A stretch of DNA of 48,784 nt from JAVBMB01 sp031552995 (GCA_031552995.1 JAVBMB010000017.1:1-48784); one strand, 5' to 3'. Shown: positions 25,622 through 34,099, numbered from the stretch's first letter. The notes: generated by a model not told the origin, from the letters alone. Numbers and translations are program-made.

Positions 25622-26137
25622 CTATATTATTTCGTAAAAGGTTTTATAGTGCTCATAAGTCACAAAAATCAGGCCGTCGTTGGAGTAGAGAAGACGCTCG
25701 CTGTTTCGGCGACCTGAGACATAGTTGATGTCGGCCTCATGCCATATTCTCCCGGGCGCGTCAGGCAGATGCTTGTTGTCGTTGTAATAGATATCGCCGC
25801 CAATCATCTTACCGGGCGCCACCTTGTGCAAATTCCAAAGCCAGTTGACCCATCCCATAGCCAAAGCCTCTTGCTTGCTGATATAGTAGTGGGGCAGCTC
25901 TTTAAAGAACCTGATCCAAAAGCCGGCGCCGCTAAATCCTTTGTCGGTTGCCTGCCCGGCGAATATGGCCTCCATGGCTGCTATATAGCATCGGCAGTTT
26001 TCGTGAAGCGGCGGCTTATCTATTACTATATCATGTATATCGTAAATTTGTCCGCGTTTATTGAGGCAAGCTTTGCAGGTTTTCATGTCGCCTGCTGTAA
26101 CCCAATGCTTCCATTCGTCGCTGATAACGGTATTCAC
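25622..26137 (-). CDS. Barnase-type ribonuclease toxin with CxxC/HxxCRC N-terminal motif
   Basis: The C-terminal hundred residues match barnase closely (ISKQEALAMGW, VAPGKMIGGDIYYN, WHEADINYVSG, LLYSNDGLIFVT). All four key residues are present: Lys88, Glu134, Arg148 and His163 from the GTG start at 26137. Before them, residues 21-50 hold CKAC and PPLHENCRC, a likely metal-binding motif also seen in phage head-morphogenesis proteins and as a linker in polymorphic toxins. No signal peptide is visible. The start is uncertain: the frame extends to a TTG at 26215, but that codon lies in a palindrome and upstream of a TATACT at 26166-26171. It could be the detached tail of a larger toxin gene. Confidence 0.88.
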   Translation of the reverse strand: MNTVISDEWKHWVTAGDMKTCKACLNKRGQIYDIHDIVIDKPPLHENCRCYIAAMEAIFAGQATDKGFSGAGFWIRFFKELPHYYISKQEALAMGWVNWLWNLHKVAPGKMIGGDIYYNDNKHLPDAPGRIWHEADINYVSGRRNSERLLYSNDGLIFVTYEHYKTFYEII

Positions 26138-26183
26138 GCTTTCACCACATTTGTATGATGGCGAAAGTATACCGCAGACTTCG

Positions 26184-26236
26184 GAAATGATAAAGCGAAG
26201 CGCTTCACTTGACAAGTGAAGCGCCGCTTTGTGGTC
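26184..26236. other. Long imperfect palindrome upstream of the barnase-type gene
   Basis: GCGCTTCACTT and its complement AAGTGAAGCGC meet almost without a loop near 26210-26222, and outer AAAGCG/CGCTTT arms extend the pairing. It may end transcription of the lipoprotein gene on minus. Confidence 0.55.
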
Positions 26237-26303
26237 AATCCGGCCGGAGCTGCGTTACCGATAATGTTTTCATAAATCCCGCGGATAATCCCGGCTTTTT
26301 TTG

Positions 26304-26975
26304 TTAACCAAGCGCGAGGATGCCCCCGGTAGACGCGCCGCTTAACTCTATATATTGAGTATAGCCGTGATAGCCGTATTCATTCACTTCGGGGTAGCTC
26401 TCTTCACCGCTCAGCGTACCGCTGGCGATTTCTTTCGCAATAAGAGCGGTTCCGTCCAGCTCCAGCTTTACGATTTCGTACACGCCCATGTGCGACGTAT
26501 AGTTTATAATACCGGTATTGCCGTCGACTAAAAGTCTGGAATGACCGCCGCCGAACTCTCCGCATTTGATGAATGTGTTGTCCTCAATAGTATAAACGAT
26601 AAACCAAGAGTCGCGGGTTTGAATAAGCAGCTCGGGATCGCCGTCAAGGCCGAGGTCATATAAGCTGTAGCCGAATGAAGGGCGTTCCGCCAAAATGTCA
26701 AACTGCTGCAAATAAAGCGCAAGATACGTCAGCACAATATCACTCCGGTAGCTGTCGGAAGCGTCGGGATTCCATATGTACGGCGTCAATGCATCGGCTT
26801 CGTCGACGGTGGCGGCACTGCTTGCGGGTGGCTGTGTCGTTGCCGCAGGTTCGGTTGGGGCGGCCGTTGCCGTGGCGGCTTCGGTCGTCGCGGGGGGCAT
26901 TGCCTGCGCATAGCCGCAGCCGCAGACCGGGAGAAGCAACGCGAGAATCAGGACGAGAGCTATATACATTTTCAT
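26304..26975 (-). CDS. Putative lipoprotein, unknown function
   Basis: This 223-residue protein starts with a short hydrophobic leader (MKMYIALVLILALLLPVCGCG) with a lipobox-like VCGC; the anchored Cys is probably residue 20. A Thr/Ala/Pro-rich linker follows (about 25-58), typical of exported proteins. The globular part contains DLGLDGDPELLIQ, a short Asp-rich motif found in many secreted proteins of gut Clostridia whose role is unknown. GAGGTAA precedes the ATG. It lies downstream of phzF, with a weak terminator between, so it may have its own promoter. Confidence 0.75.
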   Translation of the reverse strand: MKMYIALVLILALLLPVCGCGYAQAMPPATTEAATATAAPTEPAATTQPPASSAATVDEADALTPYIWNPDASDSYRSDIVLTYLALYLQQFDILAERPSFGYSLYDLGLDGDPELLIQTRDSWFIVYTIEDNTFIKCGEFGGGHSRLLVDGNTGIINYTSHMGVYEIVKLELDGTALIAKEIASGTLSGEESYPEVNEYGYHGYTQYIELSGASTGGILALG

Positions 26976-26989
26976 ATAATTTACCTCAC

Positions 26990-27013
26990 AAAAGGCCGCT
27001 CTTTGGGGGCGGC
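26990..27013 (-). terminator. Weak terminator after phzF-like gene
   Basis: GCCGC (26995-26999) pairs with GCGGC (27009-27013); on minus it is followed by CTTTTG. The stem is short and the T-run brief. Confidence 0.45.
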
Positions 27014-27035
27014 TGATGTTATACGCTATTATCCC

Positions 27036-27815
27036 CTACAGTTCAAGCTCGGATACGGCGTACAGCACGGCTGTGCCGCCGATTTTGACGCGCTCGCCGC
27101 TGAGGGCGCAGTATACCGTCCCGCCGCGGTGCGAGACCTGCCGCGCCGTGAACTGCTGCCTGCCGGTTCTGGCCGACCAGTACGGTATCAGGCTGCAGAA
27201 CATCATGCCGGTCACGGGGTCCTCGTCGATGCACAGCTTGGGCACAAACGCGCGCGCGACAAAGTCGAAGCTGTCGCCCGGCGCGGTGACAAACGCCGCC
27301 AGCCCCTCGTCCAGGGCTTTAATCTTGGCAAAGTCGGGCTGCAAGGCGACGATATCGCTTTCGCTGTCGAACACAAACAGCAGGTCGCGCGAGATGTATG
27401 CCTCACGCGGGCGCGCGCCGCCAAGCGCCTGAACCATCCGCTCGGTTATCGGATACGGGCGCAGCACCCTCGCAGGGAAATCGAGCACGAACCGCCCGCC
27501 GGATTTTGTGACGGTCAGCCTGCCGCTGAGCGTGTCGAAGCGGAACTCATCGGCCTCCGGCCGGAAAAAGCGCGACAACACAAACGCCGTAGCCAGCGTG
27601 GCATGGCCGCACAGGTCAATTTCTCCCCCCGGGGTGAACCAGCGCAGATGATAGCTGTCGCCGGTTTTGACGGCAAAGGCTGTCTCGGACAGGTTGTTCT
27701 CGATGGCGATGCTCTGCATCAGCCCGTCCGGAATTGCCGCATCAAGGATGCACACGGCGGCGGGGTTGCCCTCAAACAGTTTTTCCGCGAACGCGTCGAC
27801 AATGTAACACTTCAT
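27036..27815 (-). CDS. PhzF-family isomerase-like protein
   Basis: The 259-residue product has the diaminopimelate-epimerase-like double fold of PhzF proteins. Motifs are DAFAEKLFEGNPAAVC at the N-terminus, with NNLSETAF, the conserved DLCGHATLATAFVL and, in the second half, DEDPVTGMMFC. Most family members outside phenazine clusters have no known substrate. It starts 18 bases after the histidine kinase stop, so the two are probably co-transcribed; no other phenazine gene is present. Confidence 0.88.
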   Translation of the reverse strand: MKCYIVDAFAEKLFEGNPAAVCILDAAIPDGLMQSIAIENNLSETAFAVKTGDSYHLRWFTPGGEIDLCGHATLATAFVLSRFFRPEADEFRFDTLSGRLTVTKSGGRFVLDFPARVLRPYPITERMVQALGGARPREAYISRDLLFVFDSESDIVALQPDFAKIKALDEGLAAFVTAPGDSFDFVARAFVPKLCIDEDPVTGMMFCSLIPYWSARTGRQQFTARQVSHRGGTVYCALSGERVKIGGTAVLYAVSELEL

Positions 27816-27833
27816 ATATTCACCCGAAAAAAT

Positions 27834-29825
27834 TTATTTCAGATACATGTTCATCACGGACAGAACCTGATCAAAGTCTATAGGCTTGCTTATATGGCCG
27901 TTCATACCGGCGTCAAGGCACAGTTGCACATCCTCGCTGAACGCATTTGCCGTCATGGCGACAATCGGCACGGAGGCGGCGTTTGGCGCATCGCAAGACC
28001 GTATGGCGCGCGTTGCGCTGTACCCGTCCATGACGGGCATCTGAATGTCCATAAAGACAAGGTCATATTTTTCCGGCGAAGAGAGAAACATGTTGTACGC
28101 CTGCAAGCCGTCCTGCGCCTGCACTATCATCGCATTTGTCGGCTCCAGCAGGCATACGACTATCTCGCGGTTGACCTCGATATCCTCGGCAAGCAGTATG
28201 CACCGGCCGGAGAAATCCGACAGCTGCGTTTCGCTCTGCTCGCTTTCGTCCGCCGCATCCTCATCCGGCAGCACGCCGAACAGCACATTAAAGCTAAAGC
28301 TGCTGCCCTTGCCGGGCGCACTGACGGCTGAGATGTCCCCGCCCATCATACGCACAAGACGCTTGGATATGGCAAGCCCCAGCCCGGTGCCGCCGTACTT
28401 GACGGTGATAGAGCTTTCGGTCTGCTCGAATGCCTTGAACAGCCGCTCCTGCTGCTTCGTCGTCATACCGATGCCGTTGTCGGTTACATGCACATTCAGC
28501 CTGATATCCGCTCCGGTGACTTCGCCGACGACCGTAAGCGTTATCGTTCCGCCGTCTCTTGTAAACTTGACTGAGTTAGACAGAAGATTTATGATGACCT
28601 GCGAAAAACGGTTGGCGTCTCCGAACATGCGCCGAGGCAGATTCGGCTCGACATCGACTACGAGGCGCTGATGCTTTTCCTCCACCTTGACGCCGATGAT
28701 GCTGATGATGTCGGCTATCTGCGTGCTGAGTACGAACGGCCTGTTATACAGTTCCAGCTTACCCGATTCTATCTTGGACAGGTCGAGCACGTCGTTTATG
28801 ATGTTCAGCAGGTGCACTGACGACGCTTCGACCTTTTCGAGGCTGCTTTTTATGCGCTCGGGGTCATTCGACTCCCTGGCGATGCGCGTCATGCCGATTA
28901 TCGCGTTCATCGGCGTGCGTATCTCGTGGCTCATATTCGACAGGAAAAAGCTCTTCGCCTTGTTGGCGGCCTCGGCGGCCTCCTTGGCCTGCAGCAGGTC
29001 GCGCTGCGTCTGTTGAAGCTCGGTGATATCGCTGACAATCGACCCGACCCCTATCAGCTTGTTTTTGTCGTCGCGGATAGGGAATGTCTTGTGATGCACC
29101 TCGATATATTCGCCGTTTTTGCGTATAAGCTCTGATTCAAGCGTCACATTCTGCCCGCTCAGCGCCGTTACCCAGCTTTCGCGCACTTTTGCGCAGGTCT
29201 CCGGCCCGTGGAACAGCTCGGGTTCAAGCTTGGCGATATCCTTTGGCAAAAAGCCGCTCATCCCGTATATTGCGGGGTTGGCGTATATGATGTTGAGGTC
29301 GGTATCAAGCGCAACGACAAAATTGCTGGACGAGTTCAGCAGAGAATACTGGATATCAAGGTTGCGGCGCATGGCCTTTTCTTCGGATATGTCACGCATC
29401 AGCGTGCCCATGCCGATGTTCTCGTTTTGCTTGTTCCTGACGGGGAAAATGAACTGCTGCACGTCAATCATATGGCCGTCTCTGTGCATAAGGCGGTTCT
29501 CGCCCACCCATGTGCCGTATTTTTCAACGGCGGGGAACGCCACCTCATGCAGCAGCCTCATGCCCTCCTCGTCGTGCGTCGACTCCTTGGACAGCGTCAT
29601 ACCGGCGGGATGTCCGGTCATCCGGCACGCCTCGGCGTTGGCATACAGGTCATGGCTGGAGTTATCGTCATACGCTATATAATACGGCGCAGATTCAATA
29701 AGCGCCGCTGTATGTTCGAGCTTGCCTATTTTTTTTTGCATCCGTATGTCTCTTATTACAAGAACAGTCACAAGCGAAAGCAACAAAACCGAGAGCAATA
29801 TAAGCGCGATAGTTGTCTCAGGCAT
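27834..29825 (-). CDS. Membrane hybrid histidine kinase with two PAS domains and receiver
   Basis: The 663-residue sensor has one N-terminal membrane segment (about residues 5-24) and two PAS domains (about 40-150 and 160-275). The dimerisation/phosphorylation domain has His300 in FFLSNMSHEIRTPMNAIIGM. The ATPase domain has NLLSNSVKF, DNGIGM and GGTGLGLAIS (about 405-515). A C-terminal receiver follows, with acidic EDIEVN and phospho-acceptor Asp593 in FMDIQMPVMDG. No output domain and no partner regulator gene are nearby, so the next step of the relay lies elsewhere. There is almost no outside loop, so sensing is probably by the cytoplasmic PAS domains. GGAGG stands before the ATG. Confidence 0.95.
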   Translation of the reverse strand: MPETTIALILLSVLLLSLVTVLVIRDIRMQKKIGKLEHTAALIESAPYYIAYDDNSSHDLYANAEACRMTGHPAGMTLSKESTHDEEGMRLLHEVAFPAVEKYGTWVGENRLMHRDGHMIDVQQFIFPVRNKQNENIGMGTLMRDISEEKAMRRNLDIQYSLLNSSSNFVVALDTDLNIIYANPAIYGMSGFLPKDIAKLEPELFHGPETCAKVRESWVTALSGQNVTLESELIRKNGEYIEVHHKTFPIRDDKNKLIGVGSIVSDITELQQTQRDLLQAKEAAEAANKAKSFFLSNMSHEIRTPMNAIIGMTRIARESNDPERIKSSLEKVEASSVHLLNIINDVLDLSKIESGKLELYNRPFVLSTQIADIISIIGVKVEEKHQRLVVDVEPNLPRRMFGDANRFSQVIINLLSNSVKFTRDGGTITLTVVGEVTGADIRLNVHVTDNGIGMTTKQQERLFKAFEQTESSITVKYGGTGLGLAISKRLVRMMGGDISAVSAPGKGSSFSFNVLFGVLPDEDAADESEQSETQLSDFSGRCILLAEDIEVNREIVVCLLEPTNAMIVQAQDGLQAYNMFLSSPEKYDLVFMDIQMPVMDGYSATRAIRSCDAPNAASVPIVAMTANAFSEDVQLCLDAGMNGHISKPIDFDQVLSVMNMYLK

Positions 29826-29856
29826 AAACTGCCTCCATACATGTAAATGTTCAATG

Positions 29857-29886
29857 ATAATATGTTACTGCACAAATGCCGGTAAA
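29857..29886 (-). promoter_or_regulatory. Probable promoter of the histidine kinase gene
   Basis: TTTACC (29881-29886) and TATTAT (29857-29862) on minus, spacer 18 bases. Confidence 0.5.
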
Positions 29887-29912
29887 GCAATGTTTTTCGG
29901 CGGCGCGGGAAG

Positions 29913-29944
29913 AAATAATTAATGAAAGGGCCTGCCAATTATTT
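29913..29944. promoter_or_regulatory. Inverted repeat in the divergent promoter region
   Basis: AAATAATT (29913-29920) and AATTATTT (29937-29944) are perfect inverted copies 16 bases apart, with partial extension outward (GGAAG and CTTCC). They lie between the kinase and amidohydrolase promoters and could bind a dimeric regulator. Confidence 0.4.
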
Positions 29945-29965
29945 CCTCTTCCGCTTTGCCCGCTG

Positions 29966-29994
29966 TTTACTAAACCGGCGTTTGGATGTATAAT
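29966..29994 (+). promoter_or_regulatory. Promoter of the D-aminoacylase-like gene
   Basis: TTTACT (29966-29971) and TATAAT (29989-29994) with a 17-base spacer. Confidence 0.65.
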
Positions 29995-30041
29995 TGCAGA
30001 CAGACGCTGCAAGACCGCGTCGCCATCAGGGAGGTAACGAT

Positions 30042-31649
30042 ATGTATGAGCTTATAATCCGCGGCGGAACCGTTGTCGACGGCACCGGCGGGCGGCGGTA
30101 CCGCGCCGATATCGCCGTATCGGACGGAATAATTGTCAAAATTGCTGAGAATATCAATGAGCCGGCCGGGCAGATTATTGATGCGCAGGGTAAAATTGTC
30201 TCACCCGGGTTTATAGATTCGCACAGCCATGCCGACCTGTTTATCATGGCCGGGACGAATGGCTATAACTATCTTGAACAGGGCACGACTACCGAGATTT
30301 GCGGCCCGTGCGGAGAGAGCCCGATGCCGTATTTCGACGGGGTGTACCGCGTGTATCAGGGCATAGTGCCCGATAAGGTGATGGACTATATGGTCGAGTC
30401 GGCGCAGACGACGCCGGGCTTTATGCAGCGCGTCGGTGAGATGCCCCTTGGCACGAATATGGGCTTTTTGGTTGGTCAGGGCACAATCCGCGGGCGGGTT
30501 ATGGGCTTTGAAATGGGCGAGCCGACCGAGGCGCAGCTGGATGAGATGCGCGCCTATGTTCAGCAGGCTATGGATTGCGGCTGCCTTGGCATATCGAGCG
30601 GGCTGATATATCCGCCGTCGGCCTATGCCGGTGAAGCCGAGCTTATAGAGCTTGCAAAGGTTGCGGCGTGCAGCGGCGGCATATATTCAAGCCATATACG
30701 AGGAGAGGATGAGCGCAGCCTCGAATCCGTGGCCGAGGCGATACGCGTGGCCAAGGCCGCCGGGCTGCCGCTTGTTATATCTCACCACAAGATGATGGGA
30801 AAGCGCAACGAAGGGCTGTCGAAGCGGACGCTGGATATGGTGGAGCAGGCCAACGCCCGGGGTCACAAGGTGCGCGTCGACCAGTATCCGTTTTTGGCCG
30901 GAAGCTCGGGGCTTATAGATTCGATACCCCCTAAATACCGCGCGGACGGCGTAAGCGCGCTTGTCGAGCGGCTGAAGGATAAGGAGTTCCGCAAGCAGGT
31001 GACGGCCGACCTGTGCGGAGAAGAGAGCGACTTTGAAAACTTCTATAAAAACTCCGGCTTCGAGGGGTTTTTGGTCATGACAGCTCCGGCGGCGCCTCAA
31101 TACGTCGGCAAGACTATTGCCCGGATAGCGGAGGAAAAGGGCGTCGACCCGTTTGACATGTTTTATGATGTGCTGATAGAGGCGAACGGCGCCGTGGTAA
31201 TGGTGTATTTTTCGCAAAACGAAGACGACATGATGCGTATACTCAGCTCGCCGTTCACTATGCCGGGCAGCGACCTTTCACACAACCCGGCCGAGGTCGA
31301 CCCCGAGACGCTTGGCGGCTGGCATCCGCGCGCGACATGCACCATGACAAGGCATCTGCAGCTGATACGCCGGCACGGGCTTATGTCGCTTGAAGCCGCA
31401 ATCCATCGTATGACGGCGATGCCGGCGGAGTTCTACGGCCTGATAGGCCGCGGGCTGCTGGCCGAGGGACATTTTGCCGATATATGCATCTTTGACTACG
31501 ACGCAGTTGCGGCGAACGCCGACTTCATGCACCCCTACAGGCGCAACGAGGGCATAGAGACCGTCATTGTAAACGGCAAAATCGCCGTGGTTAACGGCAG
31601 ATTCAACGGCACAAAAGCCGGGCGCGTCATGCTGCGCGGCAGGGCATAG
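30042..31649 (+). CDS. N-acyl-D-amino-acid deacylase family amidohydrolase
   Basis: The 535-residue product belongs to the D-aminoacylase branch of amidohydrolases, zinc enzymes that release D-amino acids from N-acyl forms. It has the N-terminal beta-sandwich strand MYELIIRGGTVVDGTG and the metal motif PGFIDSHSHADLF. GTTTEICGPCGES holds the cysteine typical of the group. IYSSHIRGED and VISHHKMMG supply further His ligands, and the C-terminal AEGHFADICIFD closes the sandwich. The ATG at 30042 has GGGAGGT eight bases upstream; the frame starting at 29994 lacks this. It has its own promoter and stands alone. The acyl group and amino acid cannot be told. Confidence 0.9.
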   Translation: MYELIIRGGTVVDGTGGRRYRADIAVSDGIIVKIAENINEPAGQIIDAQGKIVSPGFIDSHSHADLFIMAGTNGYNYLEQGTTTEICGPCGESPMPYFDGVYRVYQGIVPDKVMDYMVESAQTTPGFMQRVGEMPLGTNMGFLVGQGTIRGRVMGFEMGEPTEAQLDEMRAYVQQAMDCGCLGISSGLIYPPSAYAGEAELIELAKVAACSGGIYSSHIRGEDERSLESVAEAIRVAKAAGLPLVISHHKMMGKRNEGLSKRTLDMVEQANARGHKVRVDQYPFLAGSSGLIDSIPPKYRADGVSALVERLKDKEFRKQVTADLCGEESDFENFYKNSGFEGFLVMTAPAAPQYVGKTIARIAEEKGVDPFDMFYDVLIEANGAVVMVYFSQNEDDMMRILSSPFTMPGSDLSHNPAEVDPETLGGWHPRATCTMTRHLQLIRRHGLMSLEAAIHRMTAMPAEFYGLIGRGLLAEGHFADICIFDYDAVAANADFMHPYRRNEGIETVIVNGKIAVVNGRFNGTKAGRVMLRGRA

Positions 31650-31665
31650 CGGGCGTACATATGAT

Positions 31666-31701
31666 AAATACCGGCCGAAAAAGTGTTTTCGGCCGGTATT
31701 T
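31666..31701 (+). terminator. Strong hairpin after the amidohydrolase gene
   Basis: A perfect 16-bp stem, AAATACCGGCCGAAAA at 31666-31681 with its complement at 31686-31701, has a four-base loop. It leads directly into the 90-base repeat. Confidence 0.75.
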
Positions 31702-31791
31702 CAGCTTGTCGAAAAACCCACTCCGTTGAGGGTTTTTCGACAATTTTCAATTTTGATAAAAATTCCCGGGGAATGATCCCCGGAATTTTTT
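31702..31791 (+). repeat. 90-base dispersed hairpin repeat, copy 2
   Basis: The stem GTCGAAAAACCC / GGGTTTTTCGAC has loop ACTCCGTTGA, then an AT-rich spacer, then a second hairpin (31761-31787, AATTCCCGGGGA with TCCCCGGAATT) and a T-run to 31791. It is the same element as 25123-25212. The last part is a good Rho-independent terminator. Confidence 0.85.
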
Positions 31792-31803
31792 CAGTATAGC
31801 GCT

Positions 31804-32592
31804 TTAATTGCTCCCCTGCCCCGCGTCAGGTGACGTTTGGCTGCCTGCCACGATAAAAAACCTGTGATGAGCGGTCGAAAACATGCCGTCGCGCTCTATA
31901 TCCCGGTGCAGAGACATAAGCTGCGGAAGCATCTTTTCGACCGAGAAGCCGACAAACTGCCACGGGCATATCTTGGCAAAAAACGCAATGGCGCCGCAGT
32001 CGAAGAAGTCAAGCCCGAAAAACGCCTCACCGCTGTCGAGCACGCGCAGGCCGGCGCGCTCGAACGCCCGGCGCGAGGGGGCGACGGAATGGCCGGGGAA
32101 CGGCGGAACAAAGCCCGGGATGAGCCGCTCGCACAGCGAGTGGGTATCGAACTCGCCCACCTGCTGCGTGATGAACAGGCCGCCCCCGCGCAAAACCCGC
32201 CGCACCTCGGCAAGGTCATAGCTCTCGTGCCGGTTTATGACGATATCGAAGCTGCCGTCCGGGAAATCAAGCCTGTCGTCCGGGAACACCTGCCTGACCG
32301 TGATGCCCATAGGCTGCAGCTTTTGCCGGCAAAGCCGCACATTCGGTTCCCAGCCCTCGGTGACGCTGGTGTTTTCCGGCGGATGGTTCAGCGTCAGCAG
32401 GAACTCTCCCCCGCCGGTGCCCATGTCCAGCAGCCTGTGCCGGGGGCGCAGATATTTTGCGATTATACCGGCAAAATCCCACGGGCATCTGCCCGAGCGC
32501 CATCTGCCGTCAAGATGTGAAAAATCCCAGCCCGAAAAGGCGTGTGCCTCCTCGGAAAGCCAAAAGCGCTTAAGCTCGTCAGCCGTGTCCAT
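31804..32592 (-). CDS. Class I SAM-dependent methyltransferase
   Basis: The 262-residue protein has the Rossmann-type methyltransferase fold. The AdoMet loop is HRLLDMGTGGGEFLL (about residues 52-66), the acidic end of strand 2 is in TEGWEPN, motif II is DGSFDIVINRHESYD, and motif III is RVLRGGGLFITQQVGE. The N-terminus has a Trp-rich stretch (WDFSHLDGRW) shared by a group of uncharacterised clostridial methyltransferases. The substrate is unknown. It stops at 31804, facing the amidohydrolase tail to tail, and lies downstream of the small decarboxylase subunit. Confidence 0.88.
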   Translation of the reverse strand: MDTADELKRFWLSEEAHAFSGWDFSHLDGRWRSGRCPWDFAGIIAKYLRPRHRLLDMGTGGGEFLLTLNHPPENTSVTEGWEPNVRLCRQKLQPMGITVRQVFPDDRLDFPDGSFDIVINRHESYDLAEVRRVLRGGGLFITQQVGEFDTHSLCERLIPGFVPPFPGHSVAPSRRAFERAGLRVLDSGEAFFGLDFFDCGAIAFFAKICPWQFVGFSVEKMLPQLMSLHRDIERDGMFSTAHHRFFIVAGSQTSPDAGQGSN

Positions 32593-32626
32593 CGATGTTC
32601 CTCCGATGATTTATAGCGCGATGCGC

Positions 32627-32758
32627 TTACTGCGGGCCGTTTTTTGGTTTGCCTATTTTGTTAAGCAGCACCATAGCCAAAATTATTATGCCGGTTATGA
32701 CGAATATGCCAAGCATACCCTTTGCCATAATAAACAGAGTCTGCACAAATATTTCCAT
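32627..32758 (-). CDS. 43-residue OadG-like small decarboxylase subunit
   Basis: The frame encodes MEIFVQTLFIMAKGMLGIFV, then a second half that completes one membrane segment and ends in a basic tail. Tiny one-segment proteins of this kind accompany the beta subunit of sodium-translocating decarboxylases and resemble the N-terminal anchor of OadG, the gamma subunit that holds the complex together. AGGAGG lies nine bases before the ATG. It follows the beta subunit gene by 13 bases on the same strand, which is the main support. Its shortness makes it easy to miss in automatic annotation. Confidence 0.82.
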   Translation of the reverse strand: MEIFVQTLFIMAKGMLGIFVITGIIILAMVLLNKIGKPKNGPQ

Positions 32759-32771
32759 GTCAAGCGTCCTC

Positions 32772-33893
32772 CTAAGATATCAGCTTCAAAATCAGCCCGC
32801 CCACGATGACCGAGGCAATCTGGCCGGATACATTCACCCCGACGGCGTGCATCAGCAGGAAGTTTTGATTGTCCTCGGCAAGGCCCAGCTTGTGTACGAC
32901 ACGCGCCGACATCGGAAAGGCCGATATGCCCGCCGCGCCTATCATCGGGTTAATTTTTGTCTTAAGGAACAGGTTAAGGAACTTGGCGAACAACACGCCG
33001 CCCGCGGTGTCGAAGATGAACGCCACAAGCCCAAGCCCCAGTATCATCAGCGTCTGCGGGTTCAAAAACGCGTCGGCCTGCATACGCGCGGCTATCGTGA
33101 TGCCGAGGAACAGTGTTATCAGGTTCGCCAGCACCTTTTGCGCCGATTCGGACAGCTGGTCAAGCACACCGCATTCGCGTATCAGGTTGCCGAACATCAG
33201 AAAGCCGACGAGCGCGACGCTTCGCGGCGCAAACAGTCCGCAGATGACGGTGATGACAATCGGGAACAGTATGCGCGCAGTCTTTGATATGTCGCGCTGC
33301 ACATAAGGCATCTTTATCATGCGTTCGTGCTTTGTCGTCAGCAGCTTGATGACAGGCGGCTGCACGATAGGCACAAGCGCCATGTATGAGTATGCGGCCA
33401 CAATAATCGGCCCGATGTAGTTCGATTTGAGATAGTTTGCCACAAATATCGACGTCGGGCCGTCGGCGGCGCCGATTATACCGATAGAGGCCGCGTCCTT
33501 CATACCAAAGCCAAGCAAGGTGGCCATGCTGAATGTGAAAAATATGCCGAACTGCGCGGCGGCGCCGAACAGCATCAGCTTGGGGTTGGAAAGCAGCGGC
33601 CCGAAGTCAATCATCGCCCCGATGCCGATAAACAGCAGCAGAGGGAACAGCTCGGTCGCTATGCCCGCGTCAAAAAGCGTGTCAAGCACGCCGTGTTCGA
33701 CGGTGCCCTCTATCGTCTGAGTCACCGCGCCGGACAGTGGCAGGTTTACAAGAATCGCGCCGAAGCCTATCGGCAGCAGCAGCGTCGGCTCCATGTTTTT
33801 GGCTATCGCAAGGTATATCAGCCCCCCGCCGATAAGCCACATGACAACATGCTGCCATGTCAGGTTTAACAGGTTTTCGTAAAGTGCTTCCAG
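32772..33893 (-). CDS. Sodium-translocating decarboxylase beta subunit (OadB/GcdB/MmdB)
   Basis: This is the membrane pump subunit that exports Na+ while carboxybiotin is decarboxylated. It has about nine membrane segments and the conserved GIIGAADGPTSIFVAN with the functional Asp, plus QPPVIKLLTT and AGISAFPMSARVV. The first ATG is at 33842, but the codons just before it still match the family N-terminus (EALYENLLNLTWQHVVMWLI). The frame is closed by TGA further up, and between that and 33842 there is no ATG, GTG or TTG. I infer a CTG start at 33893 (GGGGGA six bases upstream) or the ATT at 33896. The CTG start gives 373 residues, the usual length. No alpha or biotin-carrier gene is present. 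Confidence 0.9.
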   Translation of the reverse strand: MEALYENLLNLTWQHVVMWLIGGGLIYLAIAKNMEPTLLLPIGFGAILVNLPLSGAVTQTIEGTVEHGVLDTLFDAGIATELFPLLLFIGIGAMIDFGPLLSNPKLMLFGAAAQFGIFFTFSMATLLGFGMKDAASIGIIGAADGPTSIFVANYLKSNYIGPIIVAAYSYMALVPIVQPPVIKLLTTKHERMIKMPYVQRDISKTARILFPIVITVICGLFAPRSVALVGFLMFGNLIRECGVLDQLSESAQKVLANLITLFLGITIAARMQADAFLNPQTLMILGLGLVAFIFDTAGGVLFAKFLNLFLKTKINPMIGAAGISAFPMSARVVHKLGLAEDNQNFLLMHAVGVNVSGQIASVIVGGLILKLIS

Positions 33894-33927
33894 AATGATT
33901 CCCCCATTCGCTCATAGCGGCAATAGC

Positions 33928-33967
33928 AAAAAAATAAGACCTGTTGCGCAAGCGGCGCAACAAGTCT
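33928..33967 (-). terminator. Terminator of the alpha/beta hydrolase gene
   Basis: AGAC-CT-GTTGCGC (33937-33949) pairs with GCGCAAC-AA-GTCT (33955-33967; the two inner bases are mismatched). On minus it is followed by TATTTTTTT. Confidence 0.75.
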
Positions 33968-34099
33968 CGCATTTTAATGCAATGGCGGGCCGAAGCCGTG
34001 ATGACGCCGATTGCAACTGAACCGGGCCGGTATTCCGGCACGACACAGCACGCTACTCCCTTTGTTACAGCATATCACGGTGAACAGGCCGTGTCAATG

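Noticed and set aside
26138..26215. Longer barnase-type protein starting at TTG 26215
   Set aside because: The codon lies in a large palindrome, has no ribosome site, and is upstream of a TATACT box that better fits a start at GTG 26137.
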